Of a stretch of DNA of 41,318 bases, positions 32,130 to 40,465 are shown one piece after another. The first letter of the stretch is position 1. The number at the start of each line of letters is the position of its first letter. The DNA comes from Mesonia sp. Its GTDB lineage: Bacteria > Bacteroidota > Bacteroidia > Flavobacteriales > Flavobacteriaceae. Made by a program: the position numbers and the translations under genes. A model generated the notes under the pieces. The model did no database searches, had not been told where the DNA came from, and worked only from the letters and a program-made list of their open reading frames with translations. The stretch covers positions 1 through 41,318 of the forward strand of contig DTTX01000050.1 in assembly GCA_012964435.1 (NCBI GenBank). The letters run 5' to 3'.

Positions 32130-33181
32130 TGGAAAATGAACAGGAAAAAGAGTTCTCAAAAGAACCAATGCAACCCATAGAAAATACTTCTTCAACAGAA
32201 GAAAATCAAGATATAAGTTTTAATAGTCGCATTCCTTTAGATGAATTAAAAGCTGCCGTAACGCAACTAAAAGACAATCTATCGAAAGTAATTGTTGGGC
32301 AAAAAGATTTTGTTGAATTGCTTATCGTTGGACTTTTAGCCGATGGTCACGTACTTATTGAAGGAGTTCCCGGGATTGCCAAAACGGTCACTGCTAAATT
32401 ATTCGCTAAGTCAATTAAAACTGAATTCAGCCGAATTCAATTTACGCCAGATCTTATGCCGAGCGATGTGTTAGGAACTTCAATCTTAAACGTAAATTCT
32501 TCTGAGTTCGAATTTAAACCGGGGCCTATTTTCTCGAACATTGTCTTGATCGATGAAATTAACCGAGCGCCGGCAAAAACGCAAGCCGCACTTTTTGAAG
32601 TGATGGAAGAACGCCAAGTTACCATCGACGGTAAAGAACATAAAATGCAACCGCCATTTATGGTCTTGGCCACGCAAAACCCGGTAGAACAAGAAGGAAC
32701 TTATGCGCTTCCCGAAGCACAATTAGACCGTTTTATCTTCAAAATTAAAGTAGATTATCCTTCGGTAGAAGAAGAAGTAATGATCTTACAATCGCATCAC
32801 GAACGCAAACAGAAAAATCCGACCGACTTGATTGAAGCTGTGATCACGCCGGTATTGCTGAATAAATACAGAACACAGATTCACGAGATCGTAATTGAAG
32901 AAAAAATCATTAATTACATAGCGCAGATCGTTACCAAAACAAGAAATCATCCGCATTTATTTTTAGGAGGTTCGCCAAGAGCATCAATCGCCATTATGAA
33001 TGCTGCGAAGGCTTTTGCCGCAATTAACGGTAGAGATTTTGTAACACCAGAAGACGTTCAAAAATCATTAAATCCGGTACTTGGGCATCGTATCATTTTA
33101 ACGCCAGACAAAGAAATGGAAGGGATGAGTACCGAAAACGTGATTGAAATGATTGTAAAATCTATCGAAATCCCAAGGTAA
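32129..33181 (+). CDS. moxR: MoxR-family AAA+ ATPase
   Basis: 350-aa cytoplasmic chaperone-like ATPase. Walker A is GVPGIAKT (G-x4-GKT variant with Ala before Lys), Walker B is IVLIDEINRAP, sensor 1 is MVLATQNPVEQEG, and the Arg-finger/sensor 2 region is AQLDRFIFKI and GGSPRASIAIM. MoxR proteins act with von Willebrand factor A or DUF58 partners to mature or activate complexes. Here the DUF58 gene follows at once. An acidic, Gln/Glu-rich N-terminal extension (residues 1-30) is dispensable-looking. No BatA/BatB genes are in the window. Confidence 0.92.
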   Translation: MENEQEKEFSKEPMQPIENTSSTEENQDISFNSRIPLDELKAAVTQLKDNLSKVIVGQKDFVELLIVGLLADGHVLIEGVPGIAKTVTAKLFAKSIKTEFSRIQFTPDLMPSDVLGTSILNVNSSEFEFKPGPIFSNIVLIDEINRAPAKTQAALFEVMEERQVTIDGKEHKMQPPFMVLATQNPVEQEGTYALPEAQLDRFIFKIKVDYPSVEEEVMILQSHHERKQKNPTDLIEAVITPVLLNKYRTQIHEIVIEEKIINYIAQIVTKTRNHPHLFLGGSPRASIAIMNAAKAFAAINGRDFVTPEDVQKSLNPVLGHRIILTPDKEMEGMSTENVIEMIVKSIEIPR

Positions 33182-33182
33182 T

Positions 33183-34514
33183 TTGATCAAGCTCATTAAA
33201 TCACTATATTTTAGCGAGCGCTTTTTTTATGCGCTTTTTGGCTTCGCAGCCCTATTTTTGCTTTCCTACTGGGCAAAACCCATTTACCCGTACATCTGGT
33301 TAATGGTGATTGCTTTTGTGGTCATTGTATTTGCAGAAATTGTTGCTCTTTTTAAAACCAATGGTTTATCAGGCGATCGTGTGCTGGCTGAAAAATTTTC
33401 GAATAGTGATGAAAATGAAGTAATCATTAATTTAGCGAGCAAATATAGCTTCAACACCGAAATTGAAGTGATCGATGAGATTCCTATTCAGTTTCAAAAA
33501 AGAGATTTTCTAAAGAAAATTTCAATTTCTGCAAAAGAAGAAACTTCATTTACCTATTTATTGCGACCGGTAGAACGTGGTGTTTATACCTTCGGAAGTT
33601 TAAATTGCTATGTGAAATTTGGGTTGAAGTTAACTAAGAGAAGATTCAAATTCAACAAAGATCAATCGGTAAAAGTTTATCCTTCTTTCATTCAGATGAA
33701 GAAATACGATTTTCTGGCAATGGATCGTCGCGTAACAATGACCGGCTTAAAAAAAGTGAGACGTATTGGTCACACGATGGAGTTTGAACAAATTAAAGAA
33801 TATGTTTTAGGCGACGATATTAGAACCATTAACTGGAAGGCGACTGCAAAACATCGCGATTTAATGGTGAACCAATACCAAGATGAAAAATCGCAACCTA
33901 TTTACTCGATTATAGATACCAGCCGAGTAATGAAAATGCCTTTTGAAGGTCTAAAACTTTTAGATTATGCAATTAATAGTAGTTTGGCATTTTCTAACAT
34001 TGCGTTGAAAAAAAATGACAAAGTTGGCTTGCTTACTTTCTCTAATACAATTCAGAAGTATTTAGCTTCCTCGAGTAAAAAAACACATCTGCAAACCATT
34101 TTAGAGTCGCTATATAGTATCGATACGAAGTTTTTAGACAGTGATTTTGGTACGTTATACGCATATACCAAAAGAAAAATCACGCACAGAAGTATGTTGA
34201 TGCTTTATACTAATTTTGAGCATATTTCATCGTTAAGAAGACAACTTCCTTATTTAAAAGCCATAAATCGTAAACATTTACTAGTCGTCGTATTCTTTAA
34301 AAACACCGAATTAGAAGATTTGATCGAAAAAGAAACAGAAAATGTTTTTGAGATTACCGAACAAACGGTGGCGCGACAGTTTAAGAACGATAAGCAAATT
34401 ATGGTAAATGAGCTTCAGCGACACGGTATTCAAACGGTGCTTACCACTCCTAAAAATCTTACGATCAATACGATCAACAAATATTTAGAAGTAAAATCGA
34501 GAGGTTTACTTTAA
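33183..34514 (+). CDS. DUF58 domain protein (MoxR partner)
   Basis: 443 aa. Two hydrophobic segments form an N-terminal hairpin (about residues 13-55). A beta-rich region and then the DUF58 signature YVLGDDIRTINWKATAKH follow. The last third (about 240-440) looks like a von Willebrand A-type fold (IYSIIDTSRVMKM, DYAINSSLAFSNIALKKNDK, VGLLTFSN), in which the metal-site motif DxSxS is altered to DTSRV. The start is TTG at 33183, one base after the moxR stop; no ATG is available. It probably docks with MoxR and links it to the membrane proteins of this operon. Confidence 0.87.
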   Translation: MIKLIKSLYFSERFFYALFGFAALFLLSYWAKPIYPYIWLMVIAFVVIVFAEIVALFKTNGLSGDRVLAEKFSNSDENEVIINLASKYSFNTEIEVIDEIPIQFQKRDFLKKISISAKEETSFTYLLRPVERGVYTFGSLNCYVKFGLKLTKRRFKFNKDQSVKVYPSFIQMKKYDFLAMDRRVTMTGLKKVRRIGHTMEFEQIKEYVLGDDIRTINWKATAKHRDLMVNQYQDEKSQPIYSIIDTSRVMKMPFEGLKLLDYAINSSLAFSNIALKKNDKVGLLTFSNTIQKYLASSSKKTHLQTILESLYSIDTKFLDSDFGTLYAYTKRKITHRSMLMLYTNFEHISSLRRQLPYLKAINRKHLLVVVFFKNTELEDLIEKETENVFEITEQTVARQFKNDKQIMVNELQRHGIQTVLTTPKNLTINTINKYLEVKSRGLL

Positions 34515-34618
34515 AAATTACAATTCAGCAGTATTAAATTACAGTTGAAAAACTCTTATTCTTTATTTAAATGAAGTTGAAGTTTCTTTACATCGTTATT
34601 AACCACTAAATATATTAA

Positions 34619-35032
34619 ATGATGAAAACTGTTCTAATTTGTGTGATGCTTGCTTTAGGTAAACTTGTTTTAGCGCAAGAAACCACTACTATTACTATTG
34701 AAGTAGAAAATATTGCTAACGATAAAGGTCAACTAATTTTAGGAATGTACACCGAAGATGATTTCTTAAAAACAAAACCCTATTACTCGCAACAAGTAAA
34801 AATTAACGATGGGAAAGCAACGGTTGTTTTTAAAGATGTTCCTGTTGGCGAATATGGTATTTCTTGCTTTCACGATGTTAACGGAAATCAAAAAATGGAT
34901 TTTGAACCTAGCGGAATGCCTGCTGAAGATTATGGCGTTTCTAACAATCCTATGCTTTACGGACCGCCAAGATGGGACGATGCAAAGTTTCAGCTTACCA
35001 AAGAAAATAACACCATCTCGATACGGTTTTAA
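34619..35032 (+). CDS. DUF2141 domain secreted protein
   Basis: 137 aa. The signal peptide ends LVLAQ (cleavage after A19). A DUF2141 immunoglobulin-like beta-sandwich follows (TIEVENIANDKGQLILGMY, VPVGEYGISCFHDVNGNQKM, NNPMLYGPPRWDDAKFQL). The family is small, periplasmic or secreted, and has no defined function. Two in-frame ATG codons lie at 34619 and 34622; either could be used. It has its own terminator. Confidence 0.85.
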   Translation: MMKTVLICVMLALGKLVLAQETTTITIEVENIANDKGQLILGMYTEDDFLKTKPYYSQQVKINDGKATVVFKDVPVGEYGISCFHDVNGNQKMDFEPSGMPAEDYGVSNNPMLYGPPRWDDAKFQLTKENNTISIRF

Positions 35033-35054
35033 ATTGAAAATTAGAGATTTGTTC

Positions 35055-35085
35055 AAGTCAGAATTCAAACATTCTGACTTTTTTA
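35055..35085 (+). terminator. Terminator after the DUF2141 gene
   Basis: AAGTCAGAAT (35055-35064) / ATTCTGACTT (35071-35080), a perfect 10-bp stem with a 6-nt loop, followed by a T run. Confidence 0.85.
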
Positions 35086-35123
35086 TTTCACAATTTTTTA
35101 ATAGATTTATTTGATAGCTATAG

Positions 35124-35131
35124 TATATTTG
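35124..35131 (+). promoter_or_regulatory. -7 promoter element of oxyR
   Basis: Perfect TATATTTG, 19 bp before the ATG at 35151. No well-placed TTG at -33. Confidence 0.45.
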
Positions 35132-35150
35132 CATTTAAAAAATAAATAGT

Positions 35151-36095
35151 ATGACAATTACTCAATTACATTATGTTTTAGCTGTTGCTGAGCATCAAAA
35201 CTTTACGAAAGCCGCTCAAAAAGTATTTGTAACGCAACCAACATTGAGTATGCAAATACAAAAGCTGGAAGAAGAATTAGAAGTACAAATTTTCGATCGT
35301 AGCAAAAAACCTATTGAACTCACTGAAGTTGGAAAGAAAATTGTATTTCAGGCAAGAAATATCGTTAACGAAAGTGATCGTATTCAAGATATTGTAGATC
35401 AACAGAAAGGTTTTATTGGTGGTGAATTTAGGTTAGGGATTATCCCGACCATTATGCCTACATTATTACCAATGTTCTTGACGAACTTCATTAAAAAATA
35501 CCCAAAAGTAAAACTCAAAATTGAAGAGTTACATACCGAAGCGATCATTGAGAAACTACAAGATGGTCATTTAGATGCCGCTATTGCCGCTACACCTCTA
35601 GAATATGATCATATTAAAGAACGTGTATTGTATTACGAACCATTTGTAGCTTATACGCCGCCCGGACATCGATTATCTAAAGAGCAAAAAATTAAGCCTG
35701 AAGAATTAGATGTAGATGATATTTTATTATTAGAGGACGGCCATTGCTTTAAAGAAGGAATTTTAAACATCTGTAAGACTAATAGAAATATAGATCATGC
35801 TTCCTTTCAATTAGAAAGTGGAAGCTTTGAAACACTTATTAAATTAGCTAATGAAGGTTTAGGAATGACGCTTCTCCCTTATTTACATACCTTAGAATTG
35901 CCAGAAAAAGAAAGTAAAAACCTAAGAATGTTCGAAGAGCCTTCTCCTGCACGAGAAGTAAGTTTGATCTATAATAAAAGTGAATTAAAAATGCAGATTA
36001 TAGAAGCGCTACAACAAATTATTTCTGGCGTGGTACGCGGAGCTGTAGCTTTTAATAATGTAAAAATTGTAAGTCCTTTACAGAATAAAAACTAG
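35151..36095 (+). CDS. oxyR: LysR-type peroxide sensor OxyR
   Basis: 314 aa. The N-terminal LysR helix-turn-helix is FTKAAQKVFVTQPTLSMQIQ, followed by the linker helix and the regulatory domain. The redox cysteines are C199 in LLLEDGHCFKEG and C208 in LNICK. Both the 8-residue spacing and the absolute numbering equal those of E. coli OxyR, whose C199-C208 disulfide activates transcription of catalase and peroxidase genes. It is an activator of the hydrogen peroxide response and acts as a tetramer on DNA. Monocistronic and convergent with dnaK. No catalase or Dps target lies next to it here. Confidence 0.93.
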   Translation: MTITQLHYVLAVAEHQNFTKAAQKVFVTQPTLSMQIQKLEEELEVQIFDRSKKPIELTEVGKKIVFQARNIVNESDRIQDIVDQQKGFIGGEFRLGIIPTIMPTLLPMFLTNFIKKYPKVKLKIEELHTEAIIEKLQDGHLDAAIAATPLEYDHIKERVLYYEPFVAYTPPGHRLSKEQKIKPEELDVDDILLLEDGHCFKEGILNICKTNRNIDHASFQLESGSFETLIKLANEGLGMTLLPYLHTLELPEKESKNLRMFEEPSPAREVSLIYNKSELKMQIIEALQQIISGVVRGAVAFNNVKIVSPLQNKN

Positions 36096-36116
36096 TTGAA
36101 AATTTTTATAATAAAT

Positions 36117-36146
36117 AAAAGCCGCTTTGAGAAAAGCGGCTTTTTA
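36117..36146. terminator. Bidirectional terminator between oxyR and dnaK
   Basis: AAGCCGCTTT (36119-36128) / AAAGCGGCTT (36133-36142) with a GAGA loop, an A run before and a T run after. Confidence 0.88.
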
Positions 36147-36169
36147 ATTTATTTGGAATGAATGGTGAA

Positions 36170-38086
36170 TTACTTCACTTCTTCGTAATCTACGTCGTCG
36201 ATGTTATCGCCTTCGCCTTCAGTTTGACCTCCGGTTGCACCTTGTTGCGCGCCACCTTGAGCTCCTCCTGCTTGTTGTGCTTCTGCTTGAGCTTTGTACA
36301 TCTCTTCAGAAACAGACTTCCAAGTTTCGTTTAACTTTTCTAAAGCCGGAGTAATTTGGTCTAACTCTTTGGTTTCATATGCTTTTTTCAATTCATCTAA
36401 AGCATCTTGAACCGGTTTTTTCTTATCGTCAGAAAGTTTATCTCCAAACTCTTTTAATTGCTTCTCGGTTTGGAAGATCATCGCATCTGCTTCATTAAGT
36501 TTTTCAACTTTTTCTTTTGCAGCTTTATCTGCTTCAGCATTTGCTTCTGCTTCAGACTTCATTTTCTCGATTTCTTCTTCAGTTAATCCAGAAGAAGCCT
36601 CGATACGAATATCTTGTTTTTTACCAGTCGCTTTATCTTCAGCACTTACTTTAATAATTCCGTTAGCATCAATATCGAAAGTTACTTCAATTTGAGGAGT
36701 TCCTCTTTGTGCCGGTGGAATACCATCTAAGTGGAATCTACCAATAGTTTTGTTATCTGCTGCCATTGGACGCTCACCTTGTAATACGTGAATTTCTACC
36801 GATGGCTGATTATCTGCAGCGGTTGAGAAAACCTGAGATTTCTTAGTTGGGATGGTTGTATTCGCTTCAATTAATTTAGTATTCACTCCACCCATAGTTT
36901 CGATACCTAAAGAAAGTGGCGTTACATCTAATAAAAGAACGTCTTTTACATCACCGGTTAAAACTCCACCTTGGATTGCTGCACCAACAGACACAACTTC
37001 ATCCGGGTTTACTCCTTTACTTGGCTTCTTACCGAAGAAGTTTTCAACAGCTTCTTGTACAGCAGGAATACGAGTAGAACCACCTACTAAGATAATTTCA
37101 TCAATATCACTCTTTGATAATCCAGCTGCTTTTAAAGCTTTCTCACAAGGGGCAATGGTTCTTTTTACTAAATCTCCAATCAATTGCTCAAATTTAGATC
37201 TAGAAAGTGTTCTTACCAAGTGTTTTGGTCCGCTAGCAGTTGCAGTAACGTATGGTAAGTTAATTTCTGTTGAAGTTGAAGATGATAATTCGATCTTAGC
37301 CTTTTCAGCAGCTTCTTTTAAACGTTGAAGCGCCATTGGATCTTTTCTTAGATCGATGTCTTCATCTTTGATAAATTCTTCAGCTAACCAATCGATCACT
37401 GCTTCATCTACATCGTCACCACCTAAGTGCGTATCACCATCTGTTGCTAATACTTCAAATACTCCGTCTCCTAATTCTAAGATAGAAACATCGTGCGTAC
37501 CTCCACCAAAGTCAAATACTACGATTTTTTGGTCTTCACCTTTTTTATCTAAACCGTAAGCTAATGCTGCAGCAGTTGGTTCGTTAATGATTCTTCTTAC
37601 TTTAAGACCGGCAATCTCACCAGCTTCTTTTGTAGCTTGACGCTGAGAATCGTTAAAATATGCAGGAACTGTAATTACAGCTTCTGTTACATCTTGACCT
37701 AAATAGTCTTCTGCTGTTTTCTTCATTTTCTGAAGGATCATTGCAGAAAGTTCTTGTGGTGTATAAAGACGACCATCGATATCTACACGAGGCGTATCGT
37801 TATCACCTTTTACCACATTATAAGCAACACGACCTGCTTCTTTAGAAGATTCTGAATATTTATTACCCATAAATCTTTTGATCGAAGCGATCGTTTTTGT
37901 TGGATTGGTAACTGCTTGACGTTTTGCAGGATCTCCAACTTTAATTTCTCCTCCTTCTACAAATGCAATTACAGAAGGGGTTGTTCTTTTACCTTCAGCA
38001 TTAGGCACTACAGTTGGCTCATTACCTTCCATCACAGAAACACAAGAGTTGGTAGTTCCTAAGTCTATACCAATTATTTTACTCAT
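36170..38086 (-). CDS. dnaK: Molecular chaperone DnaK (Hsp70)
   Basis: 638-aa ATP-dependent chaperone. The nucleotide-binding domain (1-380) has [32 protein letters not shown] and [14 protein letters not shown]. The substrate-binding domain has [14 protein letters not shown] and VLQGERPMA. The lid is followed by a Gln/Gly/Ala-rich tail and a terminal acidic DDVDYEEVK. It works with DnaJ and GrpE, which are not adjacent here; dnaK stands alone, as is common in Bacteroidota. Upstream are a sigma-54-like site and a TGACA/TGTCA inverted repeat, which suggest stress control by something other than the usual CIRCE element (none was seen). Confidence 0.98.
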   Translation of the reverse strand: MSKIIGIDLGTTNSCVSVMEGNEPTVVPNAEGKRTTPSVIAFVEGGEIKVGDPAKRQAVTNPTKTIASIKRFMGNKYSESSKEAGRVAYNVVKGDNDTPRVDIDGRLYTPQELSAMILQKMKKTAEDYLGQDVTEAVITVPAYFNDSQRQATKEAGEIAGLKVRRIINEPTAAALAYGLDKKGEDQKIVVFDFGGGTHDVSILELGDGVFEVLATDGDTHLGGDDVDEAVIDWLAEEFIKDEDIDLRKDPMALQRLKEAAEKAKIELSSSTSTEINLPYVTATASGPKHLVRTLSRSKFEQLIGDLVKRTIAPCEKALKAAGLSKSDIDEIILVGGSTRIPAVQEAVENFFGKKPSKGVNPDEVVSVGAAIQGGVLTGDVKDVLLLDVTPLSLGIETMGGVNTKLIEANTTIPTKKSQVFSTAADNQPSVEIHVLQGERPMAADNKTIGRFHLDGIPPAQRGTPQIEVTFDIDANGIIKVSAEDKATGKKQDIRIEASSGLTEEEIEKMKSEAEANAEADKAAKEKVEKLNEADAMIFQTEKQLKEFGDKLSDDKKKPVQDALDELKKAYETKELDQITPALEKLNETWKSVSEEMYKAQAEAQQAGGAQGGAQQGATGGQTEGEGDNIDDVDYEEVK

Positions 38087-38133
38087 AATTATATTTTTAG
38101 TTTTTTTTCAAATTTTAAATTCGATTACAAATA

Positions 38134-38150
38134 GTCAATCTTTGTGCCAG
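38134..38150 (-). promoter_or_regulatory. Sigma-54-like -24/-12 site upstream of dnaK
   Basis: On the minus strand CTGGCACAAAGATTGAC: TGGCAC (38144-38149), N5, TTGA (38135-38138). Same spacing and same TTGA variant as two other sites in this window. About 50 bp upstream of the dnaK ATG. Confidence 0.5.
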
Positions 38151-38160
38151 CAGAATTTTT

Positions 38161-38175
38161 ATGACAGGTTGTCAT
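38161..38175. promoter_or_regulatory. Inverted repeat next to the dnaK promoter
   Basis: ATGACA-GGT-TGTCAT: perfect 6-bp arms with a 3-bp spacer, 12 bp upstream of the sigma-54-like -24 element. A candidate operator. Confidence 0.4.
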
Positions 38176-38359
38176 TTTCGATAATTTCAATACTACAATA
38201 TTGACATTTTGTAAGCTAAAATTGAATTTTCTCAGTGATGAAACTTCAGATTGAAAATATTTGAAAACTTAAAGAAATATTTCAACTCAAATTATCTTTA
38301 GTTCATTATTTCTCTTCATATTTGCGAAAAATTCAATCTTTTTTAAAAATCACACTTCT

Positions 38360-39793
38360 ATGAAGAAAATTGAATGTATTAGTGTTTTCGATATGCTGAA
38401 AATTGGCGTTGGGCCTTCCAGTTCTCATACGTTAGGACCTTGGAGAGCCGGACAACGTTGGATTGCCGAACTTAAAAAGAAAGATACATTTGATTTAGTT
38501 GAAACCATTAAAGTAGATCTTTATGGTTCTTTATCGTTAACTGGTAAAGGTCACGCTACCGATATTGCTTCAATTTTAGGTTTGTGTGGTTACGATCCCG
38601 TAACGATGGATCTTTCGATGTTAGAAAGCCTAATTGCTTCGATTCAAGAAGAGAAAAAGATTTTATTTAATCGGGAGTTAGAAATCGATTTCGACCCGAA
38701 AACACAAGTCGTTTTTAATAGAAAGTTCTTAGATTTTCATCCCAACGGAATTAAATTTTCTGCCAAATTAAAGAACGGAAAAAAAACCAGTTCTTGCTTC
38801 TACTCTATCGGCGGCGGATTTGTGGTGAAAAAAGAACGAAAAAACGCAAAGAAGAAAATTGAAAATTTCGAGCAGTTTCCTTTTCCTATAGAAAAAGCCA
38901 CAGAACTTCTTGCTTATTGCAATGCTGAAGGAAAAAAGATTTCTGAAATTGTTTTAGAAAATGAAAAATCGCTTCGAACCGAAACACAAATAGAAAAAGG
39001 TTTGCGTGATGTTTGGCAAGTGATGTTAGAATCGATGTTTACCGGTTGCCATACCGAAGGAATTTTACCCGGTGGTTTAAAAGTACAACGTCGCGCTTTT
39101 GATATGCATCAACGTCTAATCGGTGATGTTGAATATAATTCGCCTCAACAGTGGTTAGAAGGTATTCGAAATACAGAAGTAAAATTTAGACAAATACTAA
39201 AATGGGTAAGTTGTTACGCATTAAGTGTAAATGAAGTAAACGCCTCTTTAGGTCGTGTGGTTACCGCACCTACTAACGGAAGTGCCGGAACGGTTCCTGC
39301 TGTTTTAATGTATTATATGACCATCGAAAATCACGATGCCAATTTTGAACACGTAAAGCAATTTTTATTAGTTGCCGGTGAAATAGGAAGTCTCTTTAAA
39401 AAAGGAGCTACAATTTCTGCCGCGATGGGTGGTTGCCAAGCAGAAATCGGAGTTTCTTCTGCAATGGCTGCCGGAGCACTTACCGAATTGTTAGGAGGAA
39501 CACCAGAACAAGTTTTAATGGCAAGTGAAATTGCAATGGAACATCATCTTGGTTTAACCTGCGATCCTATTGCCGGTTTAGTGCAAATACCTTGTATAGA
39601 ACGTAATGCTATGGGCGCCATTAAAGCGATAAATGCTGCTGAAATTGCTTTAGAAACCGATGCTACAAAAGCTAAAGTCCCGTTAGATAAAGTAATCGAA
39701 ACGATGTGGGATACTGCAAAAGATATGAATGCGAAATACAAAGAAACTTCTGAAGGTGGTTTGGCAGTAAAAGTAAGTTTGTCGGATTGTTAA
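38360..39793 (+). CDS. sdaA: L-serine ammonia-lyase, iron-sulfur type
   Basis: 477 aa, the single-chain alpha+beta form. It converts L-serine to pyruvate and ammonia with an oxygen-sensitive [4Fe-4S] cluster. The N-terminal beta domain has ISVFDMLKIGVGPSSSHTLG. The catalytic domain has TGCHTEGILPGGLKVQRRA, VTAPTNGSAGTVPAVLMYY, GGCQAEIGVSSAMAAGAL and GLTCDPIAGLVQIPCIERN. Cysteines in TGC, GGC, LTC and IPC are available to bind the cluster. It is divergent from dnaK and monocistronic. A one-mismatch -7 element (CATATTTG, 38317-38324) lies upstream. Confidence 0.94.
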   Translation: MKKIECISVFDMLKIGVGPSSSHTLGPWRAGQRWIAELKKKDTFDLVETIKVDLYGSLSLTGKGHATDIASILGLCGYDPVTMDLSMLESLIASIQEEKKILFNRELEIDFDPKTQVVFNRKFLDFHPNGIKFSAKLKNGKKTSSCFYSIGGGFVVKKERKNAKKKIENFEQFPFPIEKATELLAYCNAEGKKISEIVLENEKSLRTETQIEKGLRDVWQVMLESMFTGCHTEGILPGGLKVQRRAFDMHQRLIGDVEYNSPQQWLEGIRNTEVKFRQILKWVSCYALSVNEVNASLGRVVTAPTNGSAGTVPAVLMYYMTIENHDANFEHVKQFLLVAGEIGSLFKKGATISAAMGGCQAEIGVSSAMAAGALTELLGGTPEQVLMASEIAMEHHLGLTCDPIAGLVQIPCIERNAMGAIKAINAAEIALETDATKAKVPLDKVIETMWDTAKDMNAKYKETSEGGLAVKVSLSDC

Positions 39794-39811
39794 TTTGTAA
39801 TGAACGTATAT

Positions 39812-39844
39812 AAAAAACCACCGCAAAATTGCGGTGGTTTTTTT
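39812..39844. terminator. Bidirectional terminator between sdaA and lon
   Basis: AAAACCACCGCAA and TTGCGGTGGTTTT arms within 39812-39843, with A and T runs on the two sides. Confidence 0.88.
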
Positions 39845-40184
39845 AATTATTTAAAAATAAACTTTCTTAAAGCTCTTTGTAATTTTTCACCTTTTGATTT
39901 GTGATGGCGTGCTTTAAAACATCACTCATATCACTTACAAAATGAAAAGTAAGACCTTTTAAGTAAGTTTCGTTTATTTCTTCAATATCTTTTTTATTCT
40001 CTTCACAAAGAATAATCTCTTTGATCTTAGCACGTTTAGCTGCAAGAATTTTTTCTTTAATTCCGCCTACCGGTAAAACTTTACCACGTAAGGTGATCTC
40101 GCCGGTCATTGCTAAATTCTTTTTTACTCGTTTTTGAGTATATAAAGAAACTAAAGAAGTAAGCATCGTGATACCCGCACTTGG

Positions 40185-40222
40185 TCCATCTTTTGGTGTC
40201 GCTCCTTCCGGTACGTGAATAT
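40185..40222 (-). repeat. 38-bp direct repeat inside lon, original copy
   Basis: Encodes the conserved [13 protein letters not shown] of the Lon protease domain in the correct context, before PSAG. Identical to 40428-40465. Confidence 0.9.
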
Positions 40223-40427
40223 GTACGTTATACTTTTCTAGTATTTCTGGGTTAATTCCAAATTCTTCTGCATTTGCTTTAATGTATTCCATCGCAATGG
40301 TTGCAGATTCTTTCATCACTTTACCTAAGTTTCCGGTGATGGTAAGATTCCCTTTTCCTTTAGATAAGATCGACTCAATAAATAAGATATCACCGCCAAC
40401 TCTCGTCCAAGCTAACCCGGTTACAAC

Positions 40428-40465
40428 TCCATCTTTTGGTGTCGCTCCTTCCGGTACGTGAATAT
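40428..40465 (-). repeat. 38-bp direct repeat inside lon, misplaced copy
   Basis: Exact copy of 40185-40222, sitting between KILGPA and VVTGLAW where Lon normally has about 42 bp of other sequence. Causes the frameshift. Confidence 0.9.

Noticed and set aside
32437-32722. Two short antisense frames within moxR
   Set aside because: Shadows of the MoxR Walker A/B coding region; no independent support.
36852-37328. 158-codon open frame antisense to dnaK
   Set aside because: It is a mirror of highly conserved dnaK coding sequence with no independent promoter or domain.
39867-40319. Separate stand-alone Lon-like protease gene
   Set aside because: The open frame upstream of its ATG continues Lon sequence ([12 protein letters not shown]) directly to the 38-bp duplication, so it is the 3' part of one broken lon.
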